DNA of 64,000 nucleotides, taken from the NCBI RefSeq assembly GCF_011764485.1, contig NZ_AP022848.1, positions 3,810,001 through 3,874,000 on the forward strand, read 5' to 3'. The notes under the pieces were generated by a model. The model ran no database searches. It had not been told where the DNA came from and worked only from the letters and a program-made list of their open reading frames with translations. This document shows, in pieces, positions 17,263-25,591 of this stretch (the first letter of the stretch is position 1; each line of letters begins with the position of its first letter). The position numbers and the translations under genes are program-made. This DNA is from Bosea sp. ANAM02 (GTDB lineage Bacteria; Pseudomonadota; Alphaproteobacteria; Rhizobiales; Beijerinckiaceae).

Positions 17263-17364
17263 AACAGCGCGACAAACCGGCGACGCCGGTCATGTTAACG
17301 CTGTTTCGATGAGAAGCGGGAGAGCGAACTTCGGTTCCATGGATTTGCCGCCGTTTGGGGTCTA

Positions 17365-17379
17365 TTAAGGCTTTGTTAG
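17365..17379. promoter_or_regulatory. Near-consensus CtrA-type site upstream of pdhS-like gene
   Basis: TTAA-GGCTTTG-TTAG differs by one base from the CtrA consensus TTAA-N7-TTAA and lies 35 bp before the kinase start. PdhS-like kinases act in the DivK/CtrA network, so feedback control is plausible, but short AT motifs can occur by chance. Confidence 0.35.
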
Positions 17380-17413
17380 GCATAACGGGCGCGGATCGAG
17401 CGAGCGGGCAGGC

Positions 17414-20407
17414 ATGAGCGAGGCCGGAGAGGACTGGGCGAAGTGGAGCGTGGCGGCGGCTGAGGACGCCGCCCTTGCATCCTTTGCCGCCGGCGGCGCC
17501 CTGATGCTGTGGGACCCGGCCGCCGGAAAACCCCATTTCGTCAATGCGGCAGCCGAAGCCGTGCTCGGCGGACAGGCGAACCTGCCGGCGCCGACGCGGC
17601 AGCGGCTCAACCTGCTGGCCGGCGGCATGGCTTCGGCCAACGGCATCCGCCTGGAACGCCTGCGCCTGACGGCGAGCTTCGCCGCGGTGCCGGTCACCTG
17701 CGGCAGCAAGCTGGTTTCGCTCGCCGACGGACGCACCGCGCTCGCCATCGCCGTGCAGGCCTCCGAACTGCGCCGCCTCGGCGTCACGGTTCCGCAGGCG
17801 ACTCAGGCCGAGCCTGCCCCCGCCGTTGCGGCGCCCGTCGAGACTCCTCCCCGCGACGAGGCCGCCTCGCCCGCCAAGCCGGCCATGGTGCGTTTCCTCT
17901 GGCAGAGCGATCGCGACGGCCGGCTGACCAAGCTCTCCGACAATATCGCGAGCCTCACCGGGCAGGCCGCAGCAGCCGGACTGATCGGCCAGCGCTGGCA
18001 GGACCTGCTCGGCTCCGCCTTCGCTGACAGCGACGGCGGGCTGACCGAGCGATTCGCCAAGGCCGCGACATGGAGCGGCCACAGCGTGCTCTGGCGCACC
18101 GATTCGCCGGGAGAGGCCGCGCCGGTCGAACTGTCCGGCGTGCCGGTGCTCGACGCCACGCGCCAGCTTGCCGGCTTCCGCGGCTTCGGCATCGCCCGGC
18201 TCAACGAGCGCTGCCCCTTCCCGGTGGCCGAGGCGGAAGGCGCGGCGCTGGATACCGAGGCTGAGGCGGAGCTGATTCCCGCCGCCGCCCCGGCCGCTCA
18301 GGATGATGCCCCGCAACCGGCGGCCGATCTCGCAGCCCTGGATGACGCGGCCTCTGTCGAAGCAACTCCCGCCGATGAGGCAGCCACTGCCGCCTCGCTC
18401 GGCGACCTCGCCCCGATCGATGAGGAGGCCATGGTCGTCAGCGAGCCTGAAGCGGACGATCTCTCGAATCCGCCCGAGGGTGACGAGGAAGATGCGACCG
18501 ACGACGTCGCCGCCTCGACCGACCTCGCCGCCGCGCAGGACGAAGCCGCGGCGGAGCCGGAACCCGAAGCGCCTGTCGTGCCCGAGCCTGAATCGGATCC
18601 GCCGCCCGGCAAGATCGTGCCGCTGCGCAACGGGCATCTGACCGCGATCCGGCCGGTTCTTGAACCGTCGAAGTCGCATCTGAGTTCGGCCGAGCGCAAC
18701 GCCTTCCGCGAGATCGCCAAGGCGCTGGGCGCCAGGCTTGCCGGCGACGACGAGCCAAGCTCGCCGCGCCTGCCGCCGGTGGCGCCGCTGCAGGTCAAGG
18801 ACAAGGAAGAGGCACCGGCCGCGAAAGTCGCCGCGGAGTCCGATGCCGCCGCACCCGCCCGGCAGCGCAACTCGCATGCCGACGTGCTTGACCGTCTCCC
18901 GATCGCCGTGCTCGTCAATCGCGGCGACGAGGCGCTCTATGCCAATCGCACGCTGCTCGAATTGCTGGATTATGCCGATCTCGCCGACCTCAAGGCCGGC
19001 GGCAAGGTCAGCCGCCTGATCAAGGAGGCCGCCCGCACCGATGGCGGCACGATGACGCTGATCGATCGCCTCGGTCATCTCGTCAGCGTCGAAGCCGTGC
19101 TGTCGAGCGTGAGCTGGCAGGACGAGCCGGCGACACTGATGGCTTTCCGCCACCCGAGCGGCGACGGCAGCGAAGTGCCCGTGCTGACGCCGGAGGAGGC
19201 GGAGGAAGCCGAGCTCGCGGCCGAATTCGCGGCTGAAGAGGCTGAGTCGGCGGCGCGCGTCGAGGCGCTGCGGCTCGATGCCGATGCGCGCGATGCCCGT
19301 ATCGGCGAGCTCACCGCCATGCTGGACACCGCGACCGACGGCGTCGTCACCGTCGATGATCGCGGCCGTATCCTCTCGCTGAACAAGGCGGCCGAGGCGC
19401 TGTTCGGCTACGACCAGCGCGAGGTCACCGGCGAGCTGTTCACCCTGCTCTTCGCCAGCGAGAGCCATGCGCCGGCGCTCGACTATCTCGAAGGACTGAA
19501 GGGCGGCGGCGTCGCCTCGGTGCTCAATGACGGGCGCGAGGTGCAGGGCCGCGTGCGCCAGGGTGGCAAGATCGCGCTGTTCATGACCATGGGCCAGATC
19601 GCTCATGGCAGCGAGCCGCGCTTCTGCGCCGTGCTGCGCGACCTGACCGCCTGGAAGAAGACCGAGGGCGAGCTGGTCGAGGCGCGCAAGGCAGCGGAGA
19701 CGGCAAGCGCCCAGAAATCCGACGTGCTCGCCAAGATCAGCCACGAGATCCGCACGCCGCTCAACGCGATCATCGGCTTCGCCGAGGTGATGGCGGAAGA
19801 GCGCTTCGGGCCGATCGCCAACGACCGCTACAAGGAATACCTGCGCGACATCCACCAGTCCGGCGGCTACGTCATCAGCCTCGTCAACGACCTGCTCGAC
19901 CTCGCCAAGATCGAGGCCGGCAAGCTCGATCTCGACTTCGTCAGCGTCAACCTGAACGAGATCGCGCTGTCGACCGTGTCCTTGCTCCAGCCGGAGGCAC
20001 AGCGCGGCCGCGTCGTCCTGCGCTCGGGGCTCGCGCCGAAGCTGCCGCCCGTCGTCGCCGACGAACGCTCGATCCGCCAGATCGCGATCAACCTGCTGTC
20101 GAACGCGGTGAAATTCACCGATGCCGGCGGACAGGTCATCATCTCGACGGCGCTCGGCGACCAGGGCGAGGCGATCCTCAGGGTGCGCGACACCGGCATC
20201 GGCATGGATGACGACGAATTGCGGCTCGCGCTCGAGCCCTTCCGCCAGGTGCCGGCGACGCGACGCGCCGGCGGCACCGGCCTCGGCCTGCCGCTGACCA
20301 AGGCGCTGGTCGAAGCGAACCGTGCGGCCATGGCGATCACCAGCGTCAAGAAGGAAGGCACGCTGGTCGAGATCACCTTCCCGCCGCAGCGCGTGCTGGC
20401 GAGCTGA
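17414..20407 (+). CDS. pdhS: PAS-domain sensor histidine kinase, PdhS-like
   Basis: A 997-residue histidine kinase with the layout of PdhS, the PleC/DivJ-family kinase of Brucella and relatives that acts on the cell-cycle regulator DivK. There is no membrane segment. An N-terminal PAS-like part (to about 270) leads to a long acidic Glu/Ala/Pro-rich linker (about 280-410), further PAS-like sequence near 500, a canonical PAS at about 636-755 (ATDGVVTVDDRGRILSLNKA), a HisKA domain with His777 in SHEIRTPLNAIIGF, and a HATPase domain with NLLSNAV (893), DTGIGM (926) and GGTGLGLPL (about 954). No receiver domain is present. A long open frame on the opposite strand is a GC-rich shadow. Confidence 0.88.
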   Translation: MSEAGEDWAKWSVAAAEDAALASFAAGGALMLWDPAAGKPHFVNAAAEAVLGGQANLPAPTRQRLNLLAGGMASANGIRLERLRLTASFAAVPVTCGSKLVSLADGRTALAIAVQASELRRLGVTVPQATQAEPAPAVAAPVETPPRDEAASPAKPAMVRFLWQSDRDGRLTKLSDNIASLTGQAAAAGLIGQRWQDLLGSAFADSDGGLTERFAKAATWSGHSVLWRTDSPGEAAPVELSGVPVLDATRQLAGFRGFGIARLNERCPFPVAEAEGAALDTEAEAELIPAAAPAAQDDAPQPAADLAALDDAASVEATPADEAATAASLGDLAPIDEEAMVVSEPEADDLSNPPEGDEEDATDDVAASTDLAAAQDEAAAEPEPEAPVVPEPESDPPPGKIVPLRNGHLTAIRPVLEPSKSHLSSAERNAFREIAKALGARLAGDDEPSSPRLPPVAPLQVKDKEEAPAAKVAAESDAAAPARQRNSHADVLDRLPIAVLVNRGDEALYANRTLLELLDYADLADLKAGGKVSRLIKEAARTDGGTMTLIDRLGHLVSVEAVLSSVSWQDEPATLMAFRHPSGDGSEVPVLTPEEAEEAELAAEFAAEEAESAARVEALRLDADARDARIGELTAMLDTATDGVVTVDDRGRILSLNKAAEALFGYDQREVTGELFTLLFASESHAPALDYLEGLKGGGVASVLNDGREVQGRVRQGGKIALFMTMGQIAHGSEPRFCAVLRDLTAWKKTEGELVEARKAAETASAQKSDVLAKISHEIRTPLNAIIGFAEVMAEERFGPIANDRYKEYLRDIHQSGGYVISLVNDLLDLAKIEAGKLDLDFVSVNLNEIALSTVSLLQPEAQRGRVVLRSGLAPKLPPVVADERSIRQIAINLLSNAVKFTDAGGQVIISTALGDQGEAILRVRDTGIGMDDDELRLALEPFRQVPATRRAGGTGLGLPLTKALVEANRAAMAITSVKKEGTLVEITFPPQRVLAS

Positions 20408-20414
20408 GGCAAGC

Positions 20415-20512
20415 CGTCATGCTCGGACTTGACCCGAGCATCTCAAGACGAGAAGGCGCCCCACCTGCCAGAGCTTCCCGGGTCGAAGCTGCGCTTCGCC
20501 CGAGAATGACGG
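20415..20512. repeat. Palindromic intergenic repeat, family B copy 1
   Basis: An imperfect palindrome running from CGTCATGCTCGGACTTGACC to CGCCCGAGAATGACGG, with the inner motif GACCCGAGCATCTC. It fills the gap between the kinase and mgtE, which converge, and may act as a terminator for both. Relatives are at 49896-49986 and, shortened, at 8836-8881. Confidence 0.8.
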
Positions 20513-20526
20513 CCGCTTTCTTGCGG

Positions 20527-21894
20527 CTACAGCAGCGTCCCGGTGAGGATCAGCGCCGCCACGCCGAAATAGATCACCAGGCCGGTGACATCGACCAGCG
20601 TCGCGACGAAGGGCGCCGAGGCGCTCGCAGGATCGAAGCCGAGCCGCTTAAGGGCGAAGGGCAGCATCGAGCCGGCGAGCGAGCCGAAGGTGACGATGCC
20701 GACGAGCGTACCGCCGACCGTCGCAGCGATCAGCACCCAGTGCGGCCCGTAGTCGTAGAAGCCGAGCCACTGCCAGGCGACGATCCGGACCACGCCGATC
20801 ACGCCGAGAATGCTGCCGAGCGTCAGGCCGGTCGGCAATTCGCGCAGCGCAATCCGCCACCAGTCCTTCAGCGTGACCTCGCGCAGCGCCAGCGCCCGGA
20901 TGATCAGCGAGGTCGCCTGCGAGCCGGAATTGCCGCCCGAGCTCATGATCAGCGGGATGAACAGCGTCAGCACCAGCGCCTTCTCCAGCTCTCCCTCGAA
21001 AAACTGCATGACGGAGGCCGTCAGCATCTCGCCGACCAGCAGGATCGAGAGCCAGCCGGCACGCTTGCGGATCATCGCGAGGAAGCCGATCTCCTTGTAG
21101 GGCTCGTCGAGCGCCTCCATGCCGCCAAGCTTCTGCACGTCCTCGGTGGTCTCGGCGATCATCGCGTCGATGACATCATCGAAGGTGACGATGCCGATGA
21201 GCTGCTCATCCGCATCGACGACGGGAACGGAGAGAAGGTCGTATTTGGTGATCAGCCGGGCGACCTCCTCGCGATCGACCTCGGGCGTCACGCAGATCGG
21301 CTTATGCGCGGGCACGACCGATTCGACCGGGGCCTCGGGGTCGCCGCTGATCAGGCGACGCAGCGAGACGGCACGCACCAGCTTGCGGGTCACCGAATCG
21401 AGCACATAGATCGCATAGACCGTCTCGCGCGAGCGCTCGACGCGGCGGATATGGTCGAGCGTCTGCTGCACCGTCCAGTTCGAGGGCACGCTGACGAACT
21501 CGGTCGTCATGATCGAGCCGGCGCTATGCTCGGGATAGGCCAGCAGCTTCTTGAGGTCGGAGCGGGTCTGGCGGTCGAGGCGCCCGCTCAGGCGCGTTCG
21601 CGTCTCCTCGTCGAACTCCTGGAAGACGTCGGCCGCCCGATCCGCCGACATGGCGGAGAGCAGCGCGCCGGCGCGCCGGTCCGGCAGCAGCGCCAGCGCT
21701 TCGGCGGCGGCGGAGAACTCGGGCTGGTCGAGCACCTCGACGGCGCGCTCGAACGGCAGCTCGGCCACGACATGCGCGATGGTCGCGTCGTCCTGATCGT
21801 TCAACGTCTCGACGATGTCGGCGACGTGTTCCTGCGCCAGCGTCTGGGCCAGCGTCACGGCAAGGAGGTCCGTCGTGGCGGCGCTATCGTTCAT
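20527..21894 (-). CDS. mgtE: Magnesium transporter MgtE
   Basis: The 455-residue MgtE magnesium channel. The order of parts is normal: an N-terminal superhelical domain (ALLPDRRAGALLSAMSADRA), two CBS domains with TEFVSVPSNWTVQQTLDHIR and VPAHKPICVTPEVDREEVAR, a connecting helix, then five C-terminal membrane helices including MSSGGNSGSQATSLIIRALA, which contains the conserved pore-region GGNxGxQ. The cytosolic domains close the pore when Mg2+ is plentiful. It stands alone, with a 331-bp gap upstream. Some relatives carry Co2+ or other divalent ions. Confidence 0.94.
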   Translation of the reverse strand: MNDSAATTDLLAVTLAQTLAQEHVADIVETLNDQDDATIAHVVAELPFERAVEVLDQPEFSAAAEALALLPDRRAGALLSAMSADRAADVFQEFDEETRTRLSGRLDRQTRSDLKKLLAYPEHSAGSIMTTEFVSVPSNWTVQQTLDHIRRVERSRETVYAIYVLDSVTRKLVRAVSLRRLISGDPEAPVESVVPAHKPICVTPEVDREEVARLITKYDLLSVPVVDADEQLIGIVTFDDVIDAMIAETTEDVQKLGGMEALDEPYKEIGFLAMIRKRAGWLSILLVGEMLTASVMQFFEGELEKALVLTLFIPLIMSSGGNSGSQATSLIIRALALREVTLKDWWRIALRELPTGLTLGSILGVIGVVRIVAWQWLGFYDYGPHWVLIAATVGGTLVGIVTFGSLAGSMLPFALKRLGFDPASASAPFVATLVDVTGLVIYFGVAALILTGTLL

Positions 21895-22225
21895 GGCTCT
21901 GTTCCTTGCGATCGGGCCGTCTTGGCCGGACCGCAGGCGAGCCGGGGGACCCGGTCAGGCGCGCGAAGCGGCGGCAGACGGCTTCGACTGTCGGCTGGGA
22001 CTGTCGCTTGGCATCGGGTCGGGGTTTCCTGTGAGCAGCCGGCCGCAGGGGCCGAAAGCAGGAGGCCAATGCACCCGCAAGGCGCGCGCGTCAAACGGTT
22101 TTTTGCTTCGCCGGCAGCAATGATCGGCATTGGCCGATGTGGCCTGCCCGGCCTATGCTCACGGGCGACGAACCGGTGCCTGCCGGCAGCGTCCCCGTTC
22201 CGCACTCTCTCGCTGGATTTCGCCG
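21895..22225. other. Gene-free 331-bp region between mgtE and GST gene
   Basis: The divergent gap presumably contains both promoters. I see one small perfect hairpin, ATCGGC-ATTG-GCCGAT (22123-22138), and no gene. I cannot recognise an Mg2+ riboswitch such as the M-box, which is in any case unusual in Alphaproteobacteria. Confidence 0.5.
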
Positions 22226-22888
22226 ATGTCCCTGACCATCTATGGCTGTTACCGCTCGCGCGCGACGCGCGTCATCTGGCTCGCCAACGAGCTCGACCTG
22301 CCCTTCGAGCATGTGCCCGTGATCCAGGCCTATCGCCTGCCCGATCCCAAGGCGCCGGGCGCGCCGCTGCATACCCGCAGCGCCGATTTCCTCAAGATCA
22401 ACCCGAACGGCCATATCCCGAGCATCGACGATAACGGCTTCAAGCTGCACGAGTCGCTGGCGATCAACCTCTATCTCGCCCGCAAGCATGGCGGCCCGCT
22501 CGCGCCCAAGGATGCGCAGGAGGAAGGGCTCGCGGTGATGTGGTCGCTCTGGGCCGCGACCGAATGCGAGACCCATGCGCTCAACCTGCAGTTCCACCTT
22601 GCCGCCTACCCGCCGGAGAAGCGCAAGCCGGAGCTGGTCGAAGCCGCGCTCGCCGCCCTGCCCGCTCCCTTCGCCGTGCTCGACAGGACGATCGCCGAGA
22701 ACGGCGGCTATGTCATGGGCAACCGCTTCACCGTCGCCGACATCAACGTCGCCGAGATCATCCGCTATGCGAAGCCGGCGACGCAGCTCTTCGATGCCGC
22801 TCCGCGCGTGAAGGCCTGGCTCGACGCCTGCCAGGCGCGGCCGGCCTTCCAGGCGATGTGGCAGGCGCGCGAAGCCGAAGCCGCCTGA
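22226..22888 (+). CDS. Glutathione S-transferase family protein
   Basis: A 220-residue cytosolic glutathione S-transferase. The N-terminal thioredoxin-like domain (1-85) starts LTIYGCYRSRATRVIWLANE, with the cis-proline region NPNGHIPSIDD and the glutathione-binding HESLAINLYLARK; the helical C-terminal domain contains NRFTVADINVAEI, the usual N-capping motif. It probably conjugates glutathione to electrophiles or reduces peroxides; the substrate is unknown. The start is the ATG at 22226; the longer frame upstream is Arg-rich and unlike the family. An EamA exporter follows 83 bp later. Confidence 0.92.
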   Translation: MSLTIYGCYRSRATRVIWLANELDLPFEHVPVIQAYRLPDPKAPGAPLHTRSADFLKINPNGHIPSIDDNGFKLHESLAINLYLARKHGGPLAPKDAQEEGLAVMWSLWAATECETHALNLQFHLAAYPPEKRKPELVEAALAALPAPFAVLDRTIAENGGYVMGNRFTVADINVAEIIRYAKPATQLFDAAPRVKAWLDACQARPAFQAMWQAREAEAA

Positions 22889-22971
22889 GCAGACACAGAA
22901 TACGGGTGGCCGGGCCTCGCCCGGCCGCCTACTGACGCGGGATGACCCGGCCCGAGAGCAGAGCTTCCGCC

Positions 22972-23907
22972 ATGACACAGCCGATACCCGCGCCCGCCCT
23001 GCGCATGGGGCCGCTCGAATGGCTCCTGCTGATCGTCCTGTCCGTCCTGTGGGGCGGCTCGTTCTTCTTCAACAAGCTGACGGTCGCGGAATGGCCGCCC
23101 TTCGCGGTGGTGCAGGTGCGCGTCGGCCTCGCCGCGCTGGCGCTGCTGCTCGCTGTGCGGATCGCCGGGCACTCGATGGCGGTGGGGCGCGAGCTCTGGC
23201 TCGCCTTCTTCGGGATGGGCATCCTCAACAACCTGATCCCGTTCAGCCTGTTTCTATGGGGCCAGCAGCAGATCGCGAGCGGCCTCGCCTCGATCCTGAA
23301 CGCGACCACGCCGATCTTCGCCGTGCTGGTGATGCATTGCTTCGGCAACGAGAAGGCGACCGGGCTGAAGCTCGGCGGAGTGCTGGCGGGGCTCATCGGC
23401 GTCGCCATCCTGATGGGCCCCGACGCGCTCAGCGGCCTCGGCTCCAATCTGGCGGCGCAGCTCGCCTGCATCCTCGCCGCGGTCTCCTACGCCTTTTCCG
23501 GCCTGCTCGGGCGGCGCTTCCGCGGCGTGTCGCCGCTGGTCGCCGCGACGGGCCAGCTCTCGGCCTCGACGCTGATGATGATCCCGATCGTCTTCCTGAT
23601 GCACCCGCCCTGGACGCTGCCGGTGCCGTCGCAGACGGCTCTTCTCGCACTCGTCGGCCTCGCGCTGATCTCGACGGCGCTGGCCTATCTGCTGTTCTTC
23701 CGGATCATGCGGGCCGCAGGGCCGAGCAATGTGATGCTGGTCACCTTCCTGATCCCGGTCAGCGCGATCCTGCTCGGCTCCGGCCTGCTTGGGGAGGATC
23801 TCCTGCCGCGCCATTTCGCCGGGATGATCGCGATCTTCGTCGGGCTCGCGCTCATCGATGGCCGTATCATGCGTTTCGCCCGTCCCAGCCCGGCTCCGAC
23901 GTCCTGA
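22972..23907 (+). CDS. EamA/DMT family transporter
   Basis: A 311-residue drug/metabolite transporter with ten predicted helices in two EamA repeats. The first repeat starts LLLIVLSVLWGGSFFFNKL and the second covers LACILAAVSYAFSGLLGRRF; GPSNVMLVTFLIPVSAILLG and FAGMIAIFVGLALIDGRI are typical late segments. It is probably an inner-membrane exporter of a small metabolite such as an amino acid; the substrate is unknown. I prefer the ATG at 22972 over one at 22942, since the shorter form begins close to the first helix as in relatives. It follows the GST gene on the same strand. Confidence 0.9.
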   Translation: MTQPIPAPALRMGPLEWLLLIVLSVLWGGSFFFNKLTVAEWPPFAVVQVRVGLAALALLLAVRIAGHSMAVGRELWLAFFGMGILNNLIPFSLFLWGQQQIASGLASILNATTPIFAVLVMHCFGNEKATGLKLGGVLAGLIGVAILMGPDALSGLGSNLAAQLACILAAVSYAFSGLLGRRFRGVSPLVAATGQLSASTLMMIPIVFLMHPPWTLPVPSQTALLALVGLALISTALAYLLFFRIMRAAGPSNVMLVTFLIPVSAILLGSGLLGEDLLPRHFAGMIAIFVGLALIDGRIMRFARPSPAPTS

Positions 23908-24086
23908 CCGCCTCCTCGTCTCGGAGCCTTCAAAAGGCCAGCACCCACGTCCACACTCAGCCGAAAGGCTTTGTTGCCAAAAGATTATGAATTTCTGTAG
24001 AGTCGACACCTTGGCCGGAACCGCTATTGGCCACGGCCACCGATAGAGATATCGCGGCAAGCGATACACGGGACAGGGGACGGCTT

Positions 24087-25070
24087 ATGGATGTGCGGCA
24101 ACTGCGATGTTTCATCGCGGTGGCAGAGGAGCTGCATTTCGGCCGGGCGGCCGAGCGGCTCGGCGTTGCGCCTCCTGCGCTGTCGCGCCAGATCAGTGCC
24201 CTCGAAGACGAACTCGGCGTCGCCCTGCTGACCCGGACCACACGGCAGGTCGCGCTGACCCGCGCCGGGCTGATCATGCTGGAGGAGGCCAAGGGCATCC
24301 TCGTCAAGATGGAGCATGCGTCGCGCGCGGTGCGCGAGGCCTCGCTCGCCTCGGGCAAGGTACTGCGCGTCGGAGCGATCGACGCGGCTTCCTCGAGCTT
24401 CGTGCCGGAGGCTCTGATGGCCTTCCGCGCCCGCTTTCCCGGTGTCGAGATCAAGTTCGTCGAGGCGATGACCGCGGCCCTCGTCCAGATGCTCGAATCC
24501 GGCAAGCTGGACCTCGCGCTCACCCGCCCGCCGCGCAAGCCGACCGATTGCGCCTTCGAAATCCTGCGGGTCGAGCGCCCGATCGTGGTGCTGAACGAGA
24601 ATCATCCGCTCGCGGCGCGCGAACACCTGACCATGCTGGATCTCGTCGGCGAGCCTTTCGTCGTGCCGTCCAAGCGCATCCGGCCTTATGCCTACGATCT
24701 GGTCATGGCCTATTTCGAGAGCGTCGGCGCGGTCCCGAACGTCACCATCGAGGCGACGGAGAAGCCGGCGATGATGTCGGCGGTCGCCGCCGGGCTCGGT
24801 ATGGCGCTGGCGCCGGACTGGGTTTCGCGCCTGTCCTTTCCCGGCGTGACGATGCGGCGCCTGCGCGGCGCGATGCTCGATCCGCCGCCCGCCGGTGCGC
24901 TGGTCGGCGTCTCCTGGCGCCCCCAGCAGAAGCTGCCGTCGCGCGACGACTTCCTCGCCATTCTCAGGGAAAGCGTGACGCTGCTCGACGAGCGCCACGC
25001 CCTGCCCTTCGCCGCGTCGAAACCGCAGAAACGAACCGCCCGCATCGCGTCGCCAGTCGGAGGAGCCTGA
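24087..25070 (+). CDS. LysR family transcriptional regulator
   Basis: A 327-residue LysR-type regulator. The N-terminal winged helix-turn-helix is plain (MDVRQLRCFIAVAEELHFGR and AAERLGVAPPALSRQISALE), followed by a periplasmic-binding-like effector domain (about 90-295). AGGGGA at 24075-24080 supports the ATG at 24087. Its stop shares one base with the tctB start (TGATG), so unlike most LysR genes it is not divergent but leads the operon LysR-tctB-tctA-tctC. It probably senses the transported carboxylate and controls the operon. Confidence 0.93.
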   Translation: MDVRQLRCFIAVAEELHFGRAAERLGVAPPALSRQISALEDELGVALLTRTTRQVALTRAGLIMLEEAKGILVKMEHASRAVREASLASGKVLRVGAIDAASSSFVPEALMAFRARFPGVEIKFVEAMTAALVQMLESGKLDLALTRPPRKPTDCAFEILRVERPIVVLNENHPLAAREHLTMLDLVGEPFVVPSKRIRPYAYDLVMAYFESVGAVPNVTIEATEKPAMMSAVAAGLGMALAPDWVSRLSFPGVTMRRLRGAMLDPPPAGALVGVSWRPQQKLPSRDDFLAILRESVTLLDERHALPFAASKPQKRTARIASPVGGA

Positions 25071-25588
25071 TGAGTTTGAACCAGATAGAGCGGGCGCAGG
25101 GCCTGCGGATCAGATCGACGCAGGATCTGGCCGGCGGCCTGTTCATGATCCTGATCGCGCTCGGGGCCTTCGTCTTTTCCTGGGATTTGCCGGTCGGCAC
25201 GCTGCGTCAGCTCGGGCCGGGCATGCTGCCCAAGGCCTTCGCGGTGATCTGCGGCGGGCTCGGCGTCATGCTGGCACTCTCGTCGTTGCGCTATCACGGC
25301 GAACAGCTCTCGGGCTGGTCCTGGAAGGGCATCTTCTTCGCGCTCGGCGGCGCCTGCCTGTTCGCGCTGACCATCCGCGGCTTCGAATTCGGCCCGGTCA
25401 GCGTTCCCGCACTCGGCCTACTCGTCTCCGGCCCTCTCCTGATCTTCTTTGCCGGCCTCGCCGCCGACGACCGCAGAATCAGGGAACTGCTGATCTTCGC
25501 GATCGCGATGTCGGCGGCCTGCATCCTTCTGTTCAAGTACGCGCTGAGCCTGCCCATCCCGCTCGCGCCCTGGCTTCTGGGTATCTGA
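25070..25588 (+). CDS. tctB: Tripartite tricarboxylate transporter small subunit TctB
   Basis: A 172-residue small membrane subunit of a tripartite tricarboxylate transporter, DUF1468 type. Four hydrophobic helices are visible, including GGLFMILIALGAFVFSW and LPKAFAVICGGLGVMLALSS, with the conserved GTLRQLGPGMLPK between the first two. It pairs with TctA in the inner membrane. GGAGGAG upstream of the ATG is a strong ribosome binding site, and the ATG overlaps the LysR stop by one base. TctA begins 3 bp after its stop. Confidence 0.9.
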   Translation: MSLNQIERAQGLRIRSTQDLAGGLFMILIALGAFVFSWDLPVGTLRQLGPGMLPKAFAVICGGLGVMLALSSLRYHGEQLSGWSWKGIFFALGGACLFALTIRGFEFGPVSVPALGLLVSGPLLIFFAGLAADDRRIRELLIFAIAMSAACILLFKYALSLPIPLAPWLLGI

Positions 25589-25591
25589 GCC

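Noticed and set aside
17219..19855. An 878-codon open frame on the minus strand opposite the histidine kinase
   Set aside because: Its translation is Arg/Gly/His-rich with no recognisable domain; the opposite strand encodes a complete PAS-HisKA-HATPase kinase. It is a GC-rich shadow.
21895..22225. Possible Mg2+ riboswitch upstream of mgtE
   Set aside because: I could not identify a consensus structure; only a 6-bp hairpin is evident, and M-box elements are rare in this class.
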